Shown piece after piece: positions 1-7,918 of a stretch of 50,783 nucleotides of DNA. Below the pieces are notes generated by a model. It was given only the letters and a program-made list of their open reading frames with translations, had not been told where the DNA came from and made no database searches. Made by a program: the position numbers and the translations under genes. The DNA comes from Pseudanabaena sp. Salubria-1 (GTDB taxonomy: Bacteria; Cyanobacteriota; Cyanobacteriia; Pseudanabaenales; Pseudanabaenaceae). The DNA lies in assembly GCA_023336205.1 (NCBI GenBank), contig JALQCR010000047.1, positions 1 to 50,783 on the forward strand. Direction: 5' to 3'. The stretch's first letter is position 1. Each line of letters begins with the position of its first letter.

Positions 1-116
1 GGGGGGGGGGGGGGGGGCCCGGGGTTTTTTTTTTTTTTTTTTTTTATATATAAAAAAAAAAAAAAAAACACCCCCCCCCCCCCCCCCCCGCCGGCCCCCC
101 CCCCCCCCCCCCCCCA
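1..116. other. Homopolymer runs, probable artefact
   Basis: The first ~116 bases are runs of G, T, A and C with almost no mixed sequence. Nothing else in the window looks like this except the last 49 bases. It is most likely low-quality sequence at a contig or read end. No gene should be called here. Confidence 0.9.
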
Positions 117-173
117 TTCTCTTATTGGGGTTTGATTTTGTCCTAACACAAGCGACAACACCTATTAGATTGC

Positions 174-179
174 TATAAT
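174..179 (+). promoter_or_regulatory. -10 box of the ncRNA
   Basis: A perfect TATAAT lies 7 nt upstream of the start of a structured non-coding region, placing the transcription start near 186. I see no convincing -35 hexamer about 17 nt upstream. Confidence 0.5.
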
Positions 180-185
180 TAGTGC

Positions 186-378
186 AAGCTCCTCTGTGGC
201 GTGCGTGACTACCGATAATGTGTCTTGATCGATAATTGTTTTCCAGGAGTCTTTGGCAGTCTTCGCCGCAGTATACCAGACACGCATCTGGGAACTTAAG
301 TTAGGCGTTGCGCCTCGGCTCCACCTGGTTTTACCGGGTCAAACAACTGAGGTAAGACGGCGTTGCGGAGGGGTGAAC
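186..378 (+). ncRNA. ssaA: Candidate 6S RNA
   Basis: This ~190-nt stretch has no ORF, follows a TATAAT box directly, and its ends can pair: CTCCTCTG near 191-198 can pair, with G-U pairs, with CGGAGGGG near 366-373. This closing stem around a long, largely double-stranded interior is the architecture of 6S RNA, which binds RNA polymerase holoenzyme and mimics an open promoter. The length agrees with cyanobacterial 6S RNA (about 185-200 nt). It is followed by a strong hairpin and then a tRNA gene. Identification rests on size, position and folding only; I could not align it to known 6S sequences. It could be another structured sRNA. Confidence 0.5.
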
Positions 379-439
379 CCTAAAGTTTTTTAAAACTGTC
401 TCTGTGCCTTGCACAGAGACAGTTTTAAAAAACTTTAGG
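379..439. terminator. 29-bp perfect hairpin
   Basis: Arms 379-407 and 411-439 are perfectly complementary around a 3-nt loop (CTT). The arms contain A/T runs (TTTTTT/AAAAAA), so the structure could terminate transcription from either side. It separates the candidate 6S RNA from the initiator tRNA. Confidence 0.6.
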
Positions 440-489
440 TAAATGCTTGCAATTATATGGAACCATGCTATATTAGCTAAGCGAAACAA

Positions 490-563
<74 letters not shown>

Positions 564-570
564 TTAATGG

Positions 571-600
571 AAAAGCTGCACTATGTGCAGCTTTTTTTGT
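571..600 (+). terminator. tRNA terminator
   Basis: AAAAGCTGCAC pairs with GTGCAGCTTTT around a TAT loop and is followed by further T residues. It ends the tRNA-Met transcript and may also serve the convergent gene whose stop is at 616. Confidence 0.85.
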
Positions 601-615
601 TTTAATATTTGTGTT

Positions 616-897
616 CTAAGAGTTGGTGATACTTCTAAACAGATACCCGACTACGACACCAATCATCAGCGCCCAAATTTGACCAGATTTTACAAAGTTA
701 TTCCAACCTTTTCCTAAGTCTCCCATAACATCCTGATTAAACTGTTGAGCAAGTAAATCCATATTTATATGTGAATGCAGATCGGCAATATTGAAATTCA
801 TAGGAATATCGATCGCTGAAAGATGAAACGATAAGTCAGCGCTATTCACACTAGTTACAATAGTTGCCAAATGCTGGGCTTGGGCTAAGTCAAACAT
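616..897 (-). CDS. Small protein with C-terminal membrane segment
   Basis: A 93-residue protein that I do not recognise. The N-terminal ~65 residues are polar with no clear motif. Residues ~70-90 form one hydrophobic segment (IWALMIGVVVGYLF), so it is probably a tail-anchored membrane protein with the N-terminus in the cytoplasm. It begins 17 nt after the stop of the PP2C phosphatase gene on the same strand, so the two are likely co-transcribed. Codon use looks coding, including an in-frame HIP1-like GATCGC. Function unknown. Confidence 0.6.
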   Translation of the reverse strand: MFDLAQAQHLATIVTSVNSADLSFHLSAIDIPMNFNIADLHSHINMDLLAQQFNQDVMGDLGKGWNNFVKSGQIWALMIGVVVGYLFRSITNS

Positions 898-914
898 AAT
901 ATTTTAGTCTTGGG

Positions 915-2300
915 TTAATTTACTAGAGCTTGATCTTTTATATGCAGAACCACGAGGGTCATGTCATCAGTATGAGTATGCCCTTCTCCAATAAAGTTTT
1001 GCACTTCTTGGAATATGTAGTCAAGAATCATCTGTGGGCGAGTTACATCATCAGAAAGGGGGTAACAATTTTGACAAGCCCAGTCTAGAGCTTTGCGAAG
1101 GTTTTCTTCGTCAAAGCGATCGCCTTCTGGACTTGCTGCCTCTGTAAAGCCATCAGTGTAATAGATGACGACATCGCCTGAATTGAGATGAGTACTACTT
1201 TCTTCATATTTAGAGCCAGCTTCTAAGCCAATCAAAGCTCCCATCGTGTCAAGGGCATGTACAGATCGGGTCTTGGCTCGCCAATGTAATGCAGGTGTAT
1301 GAGCAGCATTACTAAAAGAAAGAATCTGGGTCTCGGGATCATATTCCGAATAAAACATAGTCACGAAGCGATGGGATTTCTCTAAGTCCTCATACATCAC
1401 CTCGTTAAGATGCTCCAAAATCTTACTGGGAGAATGGTTATTTAATACTTCTGCTCGCAACATTCCCCTAGTCATAGTCATGATTAAGCCTGCGGGCACA
1501 CCTTTACCCATGACATCACCGACGACAAAGCTCCAGCGATCGCCTTTTTGCATGGGGATAAAGTCGTAATAGTCACCACCAACTCGGCTAGCAGTGGAAC
1601 ATTTAGCTGAAATCTCAATGCCTTGAATTTTAGGACAATTGCGCGGTAGGAGTTGACGTTGAATTTCTGCGCCGATCTCCATCTCACGATCTTGACGCTC
1701 TTTTTTGATTAGTTCGGTTGTGAGTTCATGATTTTCTAGCCCCACTGAAGTTTGATCGGCGACTAGGCGCATCAAAGTGCGCTTATTATCTGTCCAGATA
1801 TAATCTGGCTTGCGACTGAATATATAAAGACGGCCACGCACTGCATTTTTTACTAAAACTGATGTGCCATACAAATGTACATCTGCTCCTAGATAACGGC
1901 TAACCATCTCATCAAGAGCGGTTGGACTGCCTGTTAATACTTGTTGGATAGCTCGTTCGATCGCAGTTCTTACTTGTTGCGCTTTCATGCCGCCTTGATT
2001 GCGCTCAGGACAATGCAGAGACTCTAGGCGCATTTGTCCACTTGCTTTAAACAAAATTAGCGCACCACCATCGGAGTCAGTAACACGGCTAGCGATTAGG
2101 GGGATTAATTCTAAAAATTGGTTGAGGTTACTAAAGCTGCGAAGAGCATAACCCAAAAAGCTAAGCAGCTCATGGATTTTATTTTGATCCTGACTCATCC
2201 GTCTGAGCAGGTCTTTGAGATCTTTCATCACCATCACAGACGTATTGTCTATGTCTTGTGGTGGGAGGGATCTATTTCTAGGTGGCAATGATAGAGACAT
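915..2300 (-). CDS. GAF-PP2C (RsbU/SpoIIE-type) phosphatase
   Basis: A 461-residue soluble protein. Residues ~45-200 resemble a GAF sensor domain. A coiled linker (~200-215, ELIKKERQDREMEIG) leads to a SpoIIE/PP2C catalytic domain. Metal-binding motifs are visible: GGDYYDF near 241, VGDVMGKGVPA near 260, YYTDGFTEA near 385 and TDDMTLVVL near the end. Such proteins dephosphorylate Ser/Thr residues of anti-sigma antagonist partners and so control sigma factors or stress responses; the partner is not in this window. An IS1 element is inserted ~100 bp upstream of its start, which may have altered its promoter. The family call is firm; the substrate is unknown. Confidence 0.9.
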   Translation of the reverse strand: MSLSLPPRNRSLPPQDIDNTSVMVMKDLKDLLRRMSQDQNKIHELLSFLGYALRSFSNLNQFLELIPLIASRVTDSDGGALILFKASGQMRLESLHCPERNQGGMKAQQVRTAIERAIQQVLTGSPTALDEMVSRYLGADVHLYGTSVLVKNAVRGRLYIFSRKPDYIWTDNKRTLMRLVADQTSVGLENHELTTELIKKERQDREMEIGAEIQRQLLPRNCPKIQGIEISAKCSTASRVGGDYYDFIPMQKGDRWSFVVGDVMGKGVPAGLIMTMTRGMLRAEVLNNHSPSKILEHLNEVMYEDLEKSHRFVTMFYSEYDPETQILSFSNAAHTPALHWRAKTRSVHALDTMGALIGLEAGSKYEESSTHLNSGDVVIYYTDGFTEAASPEGDRFDEENLRKALDWACQNCYPLSDDVTRPQMILDYIFQEVQNFIGEGHTHTDDMTLVVLHIKDQALVN

Positions 2301-2431
2301 ACCAATGCTGCAACGCTAGGTGGTTTGAACTAAAGCTAATTTAGTCAAACAGTTTAGCCTTAGTTGGACAAAAAATAACAATCGATTTCAGTAATTTTCT
2401 AGGTAGTGGTAAATATGTAGTGATAATAAAA

Positions 2432-3154
2432 TTAGGCACTACAACAAGAATTATAATGATGAATAAAATACCAGATAGCACCAATATGATTATCTAACTT
2501 TTTAGAAAAGGACAAAGTTTTTCTGACCAAACGAGAAATTCTTTGACGCATTGTATTATTAAAGCGTTCAATATGGTTAGTCTTGCCACTTTCTTTCCCG
2601 ACTGCCTGATGACGTTTGCTAGGAATAACTTGTGCGTAAGCTGCCCAAAAATCTGTATAGCAAACAGCACATTGACGATAAACTGGTGGTAGAGAATTCC
2701 ATAATCGCCTAGCGCCATCTTCACTGCGATTGCCTATGTAAACTCCAACTATTTCTCTAGTTTTTTTATCCAAAGCTAACCAAATCCATTGCTTATTGCC
2801 CTTATGACCTACAAATGACCAAGCCTCATCACATTCAATAGTCAATTTACCTCTTGGTTTGGCTGAAACATTCACCTGCTGAGGAATCTGGGCATATTTA
2901 TTATTCACATATTTTTGCAACCAAGTCTCTGAAACAAGAGCAGCACGAGCAATACCGGCTAGAGGTATTTTCTCAAGTAAAAGTCTATCAATCAGTTCTA
3001 TAGTATCTTTGCTAATAACTTTATTAGTGGGATTTTCTATAAACTGTCTTTTGCAGTTTTGACACTGGTATTTTGGTTTTTGATTATGAATCTTCCCATT
3101 TTTAACAGTGTGTTGAGAACCACAATTGGGGCAAGTAGGTCTGGAGATTGACAT
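2432..3154 (-). CDS. IS1-family transposase
   Basis: A 240-residue transposase in one reading frame, as in many cyanobacterial IS1 elements (the Escherichia coli version uses a frameshift). The N-terminal zinc ribbon has CPNC and CQNC pairs (residues ~7-33). A helix-turn-helix-like region and a DDE-type core follow, with ECDEAWSFVG, YTDFWAAY and HIERFNNTMRQR motifs. I chose the ATG at 3154, just ahead of the zinc ribbon; an in-frame extension to 3214 adds an uncharacteristic leader. The right terminal repeat of its element is broken by another IS, so it probably cannot mobilise this copy efficiently. Confidence 0.92.
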   Translation of the reverse strand: MSISRPTCPNCGSQHTVKNGKIHNQKPKYQCQNCKRQFIENPTNKVISKDTIELIDRLLLEKIPLAGIARAALVSETWLQKYVNNKYAQIPQQVNVSAKPRGKLTIECDEAWSFVGHKGNKQWIWLALDKKTREIVGVYIGNRSEDGARRLWNSLPPVYRQCAVCYTDFWAAYAQVIPSKRHQAVGKESGKTNHIERFNNTMRQRISRLVRKTLSFSKKLDNHIGAIWYFIHHYNSCCSA

Positions 3155-3350
3155 CAAAGCTGAAATAGTTGAATTTAAAAATACTGGTACTTCACTACAT
3201 ATAACACTTAACACGTTCTAATGAAATCATATATTTGGAAACTTTATACTTTAGATAATTTTCAATTAGTTAGTTAAATATAATTAAAATTTCAACAGCT
3301 ACAAACGAATAATTTAAGTTGGAAAATATGAGATTTCACTACATATTTAC

Positions 3351-4650
3351 CTTAGTGGTGCAGAAAACTCAGGAGAGTCTCAAGATGAGACAATGGTAAT
3401 ACGAGCAAATTCGATACGAAAATCTAACTTTTCGCGTTTGGCAATAGAAGCACAGGCAGGGGGAGGATTAGTTCTAGGGAAAATCTGCAAAAGAGGAAGA
3501 GGTTTTTGTTGGTAAAGAAGGGTGTGAAGCTGACGGAGACCGAGTTGCAGAAAACTCAAGCCGCGATGATCGTGCCAATCAATCGCAGCCCTTTGCCCCA
3601 AACGCACCAACATTATGCCAAGAATTACAGCAATCAGGTTAGCCGTGGCAAGGAGCATAAATAAACAGGTAAGAGCTTGAGCATCACGGAGATGAGAGCT
3701 AACAACATTAAAAGCCGCCGACTTATAGTCTTTAAAATGGGGTTCGATTCCACCAAAGCGTTTGCCATAGAGAGCAAAAGTCTGTAATGAAGGGGGAATA
3801 TCGCTAAGGACAGCCCATGAACCGTTAGCCATGTCTAGGTTAGCCGTCGCTAAATGACAATTAACATCACCGAGTACGGTGACATCGGGAACTAGATAAG
3901 CTTGCTCTGCGGGAGGTATCAGTTGTTCAACACGCTTGGTTGTACCTGTTGGCAGAGTCACTAGCAGATCGCTCTTTGCGCGAATTGCCCAAGACCAGTG
4001 ATTTTGCTGTAACCATCGGATTAATTCCCCATGTTCAAAACCTCGGTCGGCAAGCAAGGTCACCGTACTTTGTGGCGGCAATAGAGAGCGTACTTGTTCT
4101 AAGACGGGACGATAATGTTCAAAGCCAACTGTAGCGCTGCCATGCTCTAGTACTACTTGAGCTAGAGTAATCGACCTCCCTCCCCAAATCAAGCATACTT
4201 CTATAAGACAGAATTTATCCCACAGTATACTTGTGTCTAAGGCTAGTTCCAACGATTCTCCTGCAAATGCTTGGAGAAAGTGCTTCACCAATGGGTTATA
4301 GAATCTCTCGGCGATGATATGTGGATTATGCACAAAGTAGCTTAGTCTTTCCATCTGACTTCTGGCTTGGCACTCTCGATGGCTCAAATAGGGCAACCAA
4401 TGACTCAGACTTGCCCTTCCTGATTGCAATATCGCGGCTACTGCCTCCGCAAATCCTTGGAGATGTCGCTTATCTTTTGGCTTGAGCCATTGACGCAGTT
4501 GTTCTTGTAGCTGAAGATATAGGTGGGGCATTTGTATAAGATCTTTTGTTGAGGAACTTGAGTATCTCATCTCTTGCCCCTTTTTGCCTCTTGTCTCATG
4601 ATGAGATTCTATGCCTAGCAACGCTTTTCAGATTTTTCTGCACCACTAAG
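3351..4650 (-). mobile_element. IS4-like element, copy 1 (in an IS1 end)
   Basis: A 1300-bp element with terminal inverted repeats CTTAGTGGTGCAGAAA and TTTCTGCACCACTAAG. The 9-bp direct repeat CATATTTAC at 3342-3350 and 4651-4659 is the target duplication; it comes from inside the IS1 right terminal repeat. The second copy at 12849-14146 is the same orientation and almost identical in the middle. It is younger than the IS1 insertion it interrupts. Confidence 0.93.
3380..4531 (-). CDS. IS4-family-like DDE transposase, copy 1
   Basis: A 383-residue transposase with an RNase H-like catalytic core. The first aspartate is in LALDTSILWDK, the second in LLADRGFEHGEL, and the glutamate in the IS4-type signature YGKRFGGIEPHFKDYK (Y-R-E-K). 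Start ATG 4531 is chosen because copy 2 starts at the same residue. The reading frame runs on upstream to 4621 here only because this copy has 2 extra bases before the ATG, so the extension is not conserved. It differs from copy 2 at about ten residues, all near the two ends apart from one Ile/Met change. Confidence 0.92.
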   Translation of the reverse strand: MPHLYLQLQEQLRQWLKPKDKRHLQGFAEAVAAILQSGRASLSHWLPYLSHRECQARSQMERLSYFVHNPHIIAERFYNPLVKHFLQAFAGESLELALDTSILWDKFCLIEVCLIWGGRSITLAQVVLEHGSATVGFEHYRPVLEQVRSLLPPQSTVTLLADRGFEHGELIRWLQQNHWSWAIRAKSDLLVTLPTGTTKRVEQLIPPAEQAYLVPDVTVLGDVNCHLATANLDMANGSWAVLSDIPPSLQTFALYGKRFGGIEPHFKDYKSAAFNVVSSHLRDAQALTCLFMLLATANLIAVILGIMLVRLGQRAAIDWHDHRGLSFLQLGLRQLHTLLYQQKPLPLLQIFPRTNPPPACASIAKREKLDFRIEFARITIVSS

Positions 4651-4677
4651 CATATTTACCACTACCATTTTCTAAAA

Positions 4678-4790
4678 GAGTTTTAGTGGCGCTTTGCGCC
4701 GCTAAAAAACTCGGCATAATTAAAAGAAAAAAGCAAAAAGCTGTATCGACCGCGCAGCGGTCGATACAGCTTTTTGCTTTTAATTATGCC
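4678..4790 (-). terminator. Two consecutive hairpins after ftsY
   Basis: Hairpin 1 (4678-4712) pairs GAGTTTTAGTGGCGC with a slightly longer right arm around TTT. Hairpin 2 (4713-4790) has ~34-bp arms around a GCA loop; its left arm carries a short A-rich insertion relative to the right. Both lie just past the ftsY stop and probably terminate it; they may be bidirectional. Confidence 0.7.
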
Positions 4791-4803
4791 CAGCTACTTA
4801 AAA

Positions 4804-6465
4804 CTAGTTACTTAGTAATGCTTCGACAAATTCGTAGCTAGAGAATGGTCGTAAGTCTTCAATACCTTCGCCAGCGCCGATAAACCTAATGGGCAGACCA
4901 AGTTGTTGCACTACTGCGATCGCTACACCACCCTTCGCAGTACCATCTAGTTTCGTCAAGATCACACCCGTAATTCCTGCGGATTGAGCAAAGATTTCCG
5001 CCTGTTTGAGTCCATTTTGTCCGAGTGTAGAGTCTAGAACCAGCAAAGATTCGATTTTGGAATCGGCAGATTTTTTATCGATAATGCGGCGAATTTTGCT
5101 GAGTTCTTCCATCAAGTTTTTCTTGTTTTGCAGTCTTCCAGCAGTATCAACGAGTAGAAGCTCTGTACCTCTAGCTTGAGCAGAGCTAATCGCATCAAAA
5201 ACAACTGCGGCGGGATCAGCATTTTGGGCTGGATTACAAATTACATCTACATTAGATCTTTGTCCCCAGCTCTTGACTTGCTCAACGGCGGCAGCGCGGA
5301 AAGTGTCAGCAGCGGCAATGAGGGTTTTGTAGCCAGACTTAACACTGAGATGAGAAAGTTTGCCAATGGTCGTGGTTTTACCAGCTCCATTTACACCTGT
5401 AATTAGCCAAATATTCAGTTGGTTTTTTTCAGGAATCAGCATTGGAATCGGTTCGCCACCTTTTTGGGCTGATACATCAAGCATCTCGCGCAAGATTTGT
5501 TTTAGATAGGCGATCGCTTCCTCGGGTGGTAAAACTTCTTTGCGGAGTTTATCTTGCAGCTTGGCAATAATTTGGTCAGTTGCTTTTACCCCAACATCTG
5601 CCTGCAAAAGCAAAGCCTCAATATCATCAACGGAGTCAGCACTGAGGGGACCCTGTCCAACTATTGCCTTAAGCTGATTAACTAGTGATAAACGAGTTTT
5701 GTCTAAGCCTTGACGTAGACGGTTGAGCCAAGTGATCTCTTCGACAGAAATTTCTTCGGGGCGGCGACCTTGTGAGGCGAGAACTTCGGCTGACCAGATG
5801 AAATCGTCATCAAATTTGATAGTCGCTTTGCGTCTGGATTGAGCAGCGGGTTTAACTTCTGGCTCTGGCTCAATGATTGCAGTAGCTTCAAGAGCCGCGA
5901 TGCGAGCAAGGCGATCGCTTTCTGACTGCATCCAAAAAGGGACTTCCGCAGTTTCAATTTCAGGAGCAGTTTCTACTGGCGTAACGGGTTCGGGTGCTGA
6001 AAATATTAAAGGTGACTCAGCTGCGATCGGTGTAACTGATTCTGTAGGATCTGATATAGTTTCAACGATTGCAGGTTCTACAATCTGAGAGTTGGTGACA
6101 ATAACGTCAGGAGCATTAATTTCTTGCTCAACTTCTAACTCCGCTATTTCAGTCTGAACAATTTCAGGTTGACCAGCCTCTGGCTCGATAATTTCTGACG
6201 TAACTGCAACAATTTCAGTCTCAAAAACTTCTGGCTCAGTAACTTCTGCTTCAGTCGCTTTTTCTTCAGCAACATCTGCCTGCTGTTGGACATTGGCATA
6301 GGCTGCCTTAGCCCAATTCAATAAATCTTGAGATGCTGGCGATGCGATTGGGCTAGGCTCGTCAACAGATTCAGGCGTTTTTTCTTCAGTTTGGGCTGGC
6401 TCTACAGGTTGATTAGTTGCATCTTTGTCATCATCAAACTTTCGCCGAAACCAGTTAAACACCAT
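4804..6465 (-). CDS. ftsY: Signal recognition particle receptor FtsY
   Basis: FtsY is the membrane-associated GTPase that receives ribosome-SRP complexes and hands nascent membrane proteins to the Sec translocon. The N-terminal ~200 residues are acidic and rich in Glu/Val/Pro, the variable A domain. The NG domain follows with GVNGAGKTTTIGK (P-loop), DTFRAAAVEQ, DTAGRLQ and TKLDGTAKGG, ending with the family signature FIGAGE...DLRPF. The protein is 553 residues from the ATG at 6465 (MVFNWFRRKF, basic and amphipathic); the in-frame start at 6483 adds only six residues. Terminators lie on both sides, so it is probably monocistronic. Confidence 0.97.
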   Translation of the reverse strand: MVFNWFRRKFDDDKDATNQPVEPAQTEEKTPESVDEPSPIASPASQDLLNWAKAAYANVQQQADVAEEKATEAEVTEPEVFETEIVAVTSEIIEPEAGQPEIVQTEIAELEVEQEINAPDVIVTNSQIVEPAIVETISDPTESVTPIAAESPLIFSAPEPVTPVETAPEIETAEVPFWMQSESDRLARIAALEATAIIEPEPEVKPAAQSRRKATIKFDDDFIWSAEVLASQGRRPEEISVEEITWLNRLRQGLDKTRLSLVNQLKAIVGQGPLSADSVDDIEALLLQADVGVKATDQIIAKLQDKLRKEVLPPEEAIAYLKQILREMLDVSAQKGGEPIPMLIPEKNQLNIWLITGVNGAGKTTTIGKLSHLSVKSGYKTLIAAADTFRAAAVEQVKSWGQRSNVDVICNPAQNADPAAVVFDAISSAQARGTELLLVDTAGRLQNKKNLMEELSKIRRIIDKKSADSKIESLLVLDSTLGQNGLKQAEIFAQSAGITGVILTKLDGTAKGGVAIAVVQQLGLPIRFIGAGEGIEDLRPFSSYEFVEALLSN

Positions 6466-6645
6466 ACTAATAACCTCGCGCAATGCCTCAATCTACAACA
6501 AACTCAATGGTAGTTTTAGAAATCATTAAGCTCTTTTATAAGCTCTCTTAAAAACTAATATTGAGTCTATTATCAGCTTACTAGGATAGTTTACGGTGTA
6601 TGGGTTATTAGCACTGAATCGGATCTAGACGGTTTTCCGAAGTCC

Positions 6646-6686
6646 ATAAAAAAAGAAGCGACGCAAAGCGTCGCTTCTTTTTTTAT
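6646..6686 (-). terminator. Terminator of the 117-residue gene
   Basis: Perfect 19-bp arms (6646-6664, 6668-6686) around an AAA loop with A7/T7 tails. It begins 4 nt after the stop codon at 6691. Confidence 0.9.
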
Positions 6687-6690
6687 AGGT

Positions 6691-7044
6691 TTACTTCTTT
6701 TTGATATCTTTTGCCATGTTTAAGAAGATATCCATGCTCGAATCTACACGATTATTCAGTTTCTTGGGCTCAAATGTAGATTGAGGAATTGGTTCAGAAG
6801 GCTGATTATTCATGGGCTCTATTTTAGCATCTTCTATTTTTTCAGTTGCCGTAAAAGCGCTGGTAATGTCAGCACCCTTGACCCCATTAATGGTAGGAAA
6901 TGTTCTTCTGACAGCTTTGGGTGTCCGCATGTAGTCAATGTCGCCAAGAGTTTTTGCCGAATCTTGATCTAGGAAGAAAGAAGATTCCGTATTTTCAGAT
7001 TTGTCTTTTTTATCCTTTTTGCCAAATAAGCCGAAGAGCGCCAT
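6691..7044 (-). CDS. Conserved-looking hypothetical protein
   Basis: A 117-residue hydrophilic protein that I do not recognise. The N-terminus MALFGLFGKKDKK is followed by a lysine-rich stretch. The central segment (residues ~24-57: FFLDQDSAKTLGDIDYMRTP, KAVRRTFPTI) is ordered and motif-like. The rest is Pro/Glu-rich and probably disordered, with a short helix at the end (DIFLNMAKDIKKK). It has no membrane segment or signal peptide. It lies between psbU and ftsY on the same strand but has its own terminator and a terminator upstream, so it is likely independently transcribed. Function unknown. Confidence 0.75.
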   Translation of the reverse strand: MALFGLFGKKDKKDKSENTESSFFLDQDSAKTLGDIDYMRTPKAVRRTFPTINGVKGADITSAFTATEKIEDAKIEPMNNQPSEPIPQSTFEPKKLNNRVDSSMDIFLNMAKDIKKK

Positions 7045-7150
7045 GTATTTATACCTAAATCTATTAAAATTTGGTCGAATTTGTTTTTATATTGCGTTAT
7101 GTAACATTTTAGCAATATTCTGGGCATTAGCGATCGCAATGATTTTTAGC

Positions 7151-7185
7151 AATAAAAAAGCAGCACTTAGTGCTGCTTTTTTATT
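7151..7185 (-). terminator. psbU terminator
   Basis: AATAAAAAAGCAGCAC pairs with GTGCTGCTTTTTTATT around a TTA loop, 25 nt past the psbU stop on the minus strand. Confidence 0.9.
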
Positions 7186-7209
7186 AACGGCGCAAAAGCG
7201 ACTGTTTAC

Positions 7210-7593
7210 TTACAACCTGTAGTTAGCATTGTTAATGCGCTCACGTCCCATGGACTCATCAGGCTTCTTGAGGGTGAACTTGTCAGCATTTGCTTTGATC
7301 AGATCTTTTTGCGATTCATTTAATCCAGCAATTTTTAAGACATCATCTAGTGAGTTGTAAGGCGAATTTTCGATGATGATCCGCCCCAATGTGGGATACA
7401 TTCCACGTACTTGACGAAAAGTGTTGATATTAGCGTTGTTTAGGTCGATTTTGCTAAGATCCTGTGTGTAAAAATTAGTAGCAGGTAATTCTTCGGCAAA
7501 TGCAGCGTTACTGCCAAAAGAACCTAAAAAGCCAGTTGTCAAAATTGACGCGATCGCCACTAATAAAACAGAAAAGCGTATAAGTGCTTTCAT
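7210..7593 (-). CDS. psbU: Photosystem II extrinsic protein PsbU
   Basis: PsbU is the 12-kDa lumenal subunit that stabilises the oxygen-evolving manganese cluster of photosystem II. The 127-residue precursor has a Sec-type signal peptide (residues ~1-33: basic N-terminus, hydrophobic core, AFA cleavage site before EELPATN). The mature part starts with the family-typical KIDLNNANI, followed by a helix-hairpin-helix fold (FRQVRGMYPTLGRIIIENSPY, LDDVLKIAGL) and ends in RINNANYRL. It has its own terminator downstream and a long upstream region shared divergently with ndhD. Confidence 0.93.
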   Translation of the reverse strand: MKALIRFSVLLVAIASILTTGFLGSFGSNAAFAEELPATNFYTQDLSKIDLNNANINTFRQVRGMYPTLGRIIIENSPYNSLDDVLKIAGLNESQKDLIKANADKFTLKKPDESMGRERINNANYRL

Positions 7594-7918
7594 GCCTAAA
7601 ATCTCTCTATTAAAAAAATAATTTATTCACTTTCGAGATTAGCAGAAAATTGGAAACCCAAAGCTTTAGGGCTTGCAAATAGAGAATATGTAAACAATTG
7701 TCTCTATTTGTTAACATTTCTTCATGAATTTAGAAATATCTCGAAATTCATTAAACAAGCTTAATACTCCTCACTGTAATGATCCCAGTCGTAATTTTGA
7801 AGTTTGTAGCGATCGCCTAGGTTTAAGTAACTATAAACAACTACAGAGTCGGTAAGTGACCATAGGTAAAATGACTGTCTAGAAAATGGGTGGGTAATTA
7901 CAACGGTTACTTTTGAAT
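7594..7918. other. Divergent intergenic region psbU/ndhD
   Basis: A 325-bp AT-rich spacer between divergently transcribed psbU and ndhD. It must hold both promoters. I see no clear -10/-35 pair, no strong hairpin and no convincing gene; a 43-codon frame at 7724-7855 is discussed under rejected items. Confidence 0.6.

Larger units (their letters stand above)
2402..4666 (-). mobile_element. IS1-family element, interrupted by an IS4-like element
   Basis: The left terminal repeat starts at 2402 (GGTAGTGGTAAATATGTAGT...). Its complement at the right end is split: one part at 3336-3350 and the rest at 4651-4666, with an IS4-like element between. Without the insert and one copy of its 9-bp target duplication, the IS1 element is about 956 bp with near-perfect 22-bp terminal repeats. 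It is flanked by the 8-bp direct repeat ATTTTCTA (2394-2401 and 4667-4674), matching the 8-9 bp duplications of IS1. It sits between the PP2C phosphatase gene and ftsY. Confidence 0.9.

Noticed and set aside
1..116. Long G, T, A and C runs as a telomere-like or structural element
   Set aside because: Pure homopolymers at both window ends, with no repeat unit and no gene context; a sequencing or assembly artefact is far more likely.
7765..7776. ACTCCTCACTG resembling the Yfr1 sRNA core (ACUCCUCACAC)
   Set aside because: The last bases differ and the two flanking stem-loops and terminator of Yfr1 are absent.
7724..7855. A 43-codon frame (MNLEISRNSLNKL...) upstream of ndhD
   Set aside because: No ribosome-binding site, no recognisable motif, and it lies in a promoter region; not supported.
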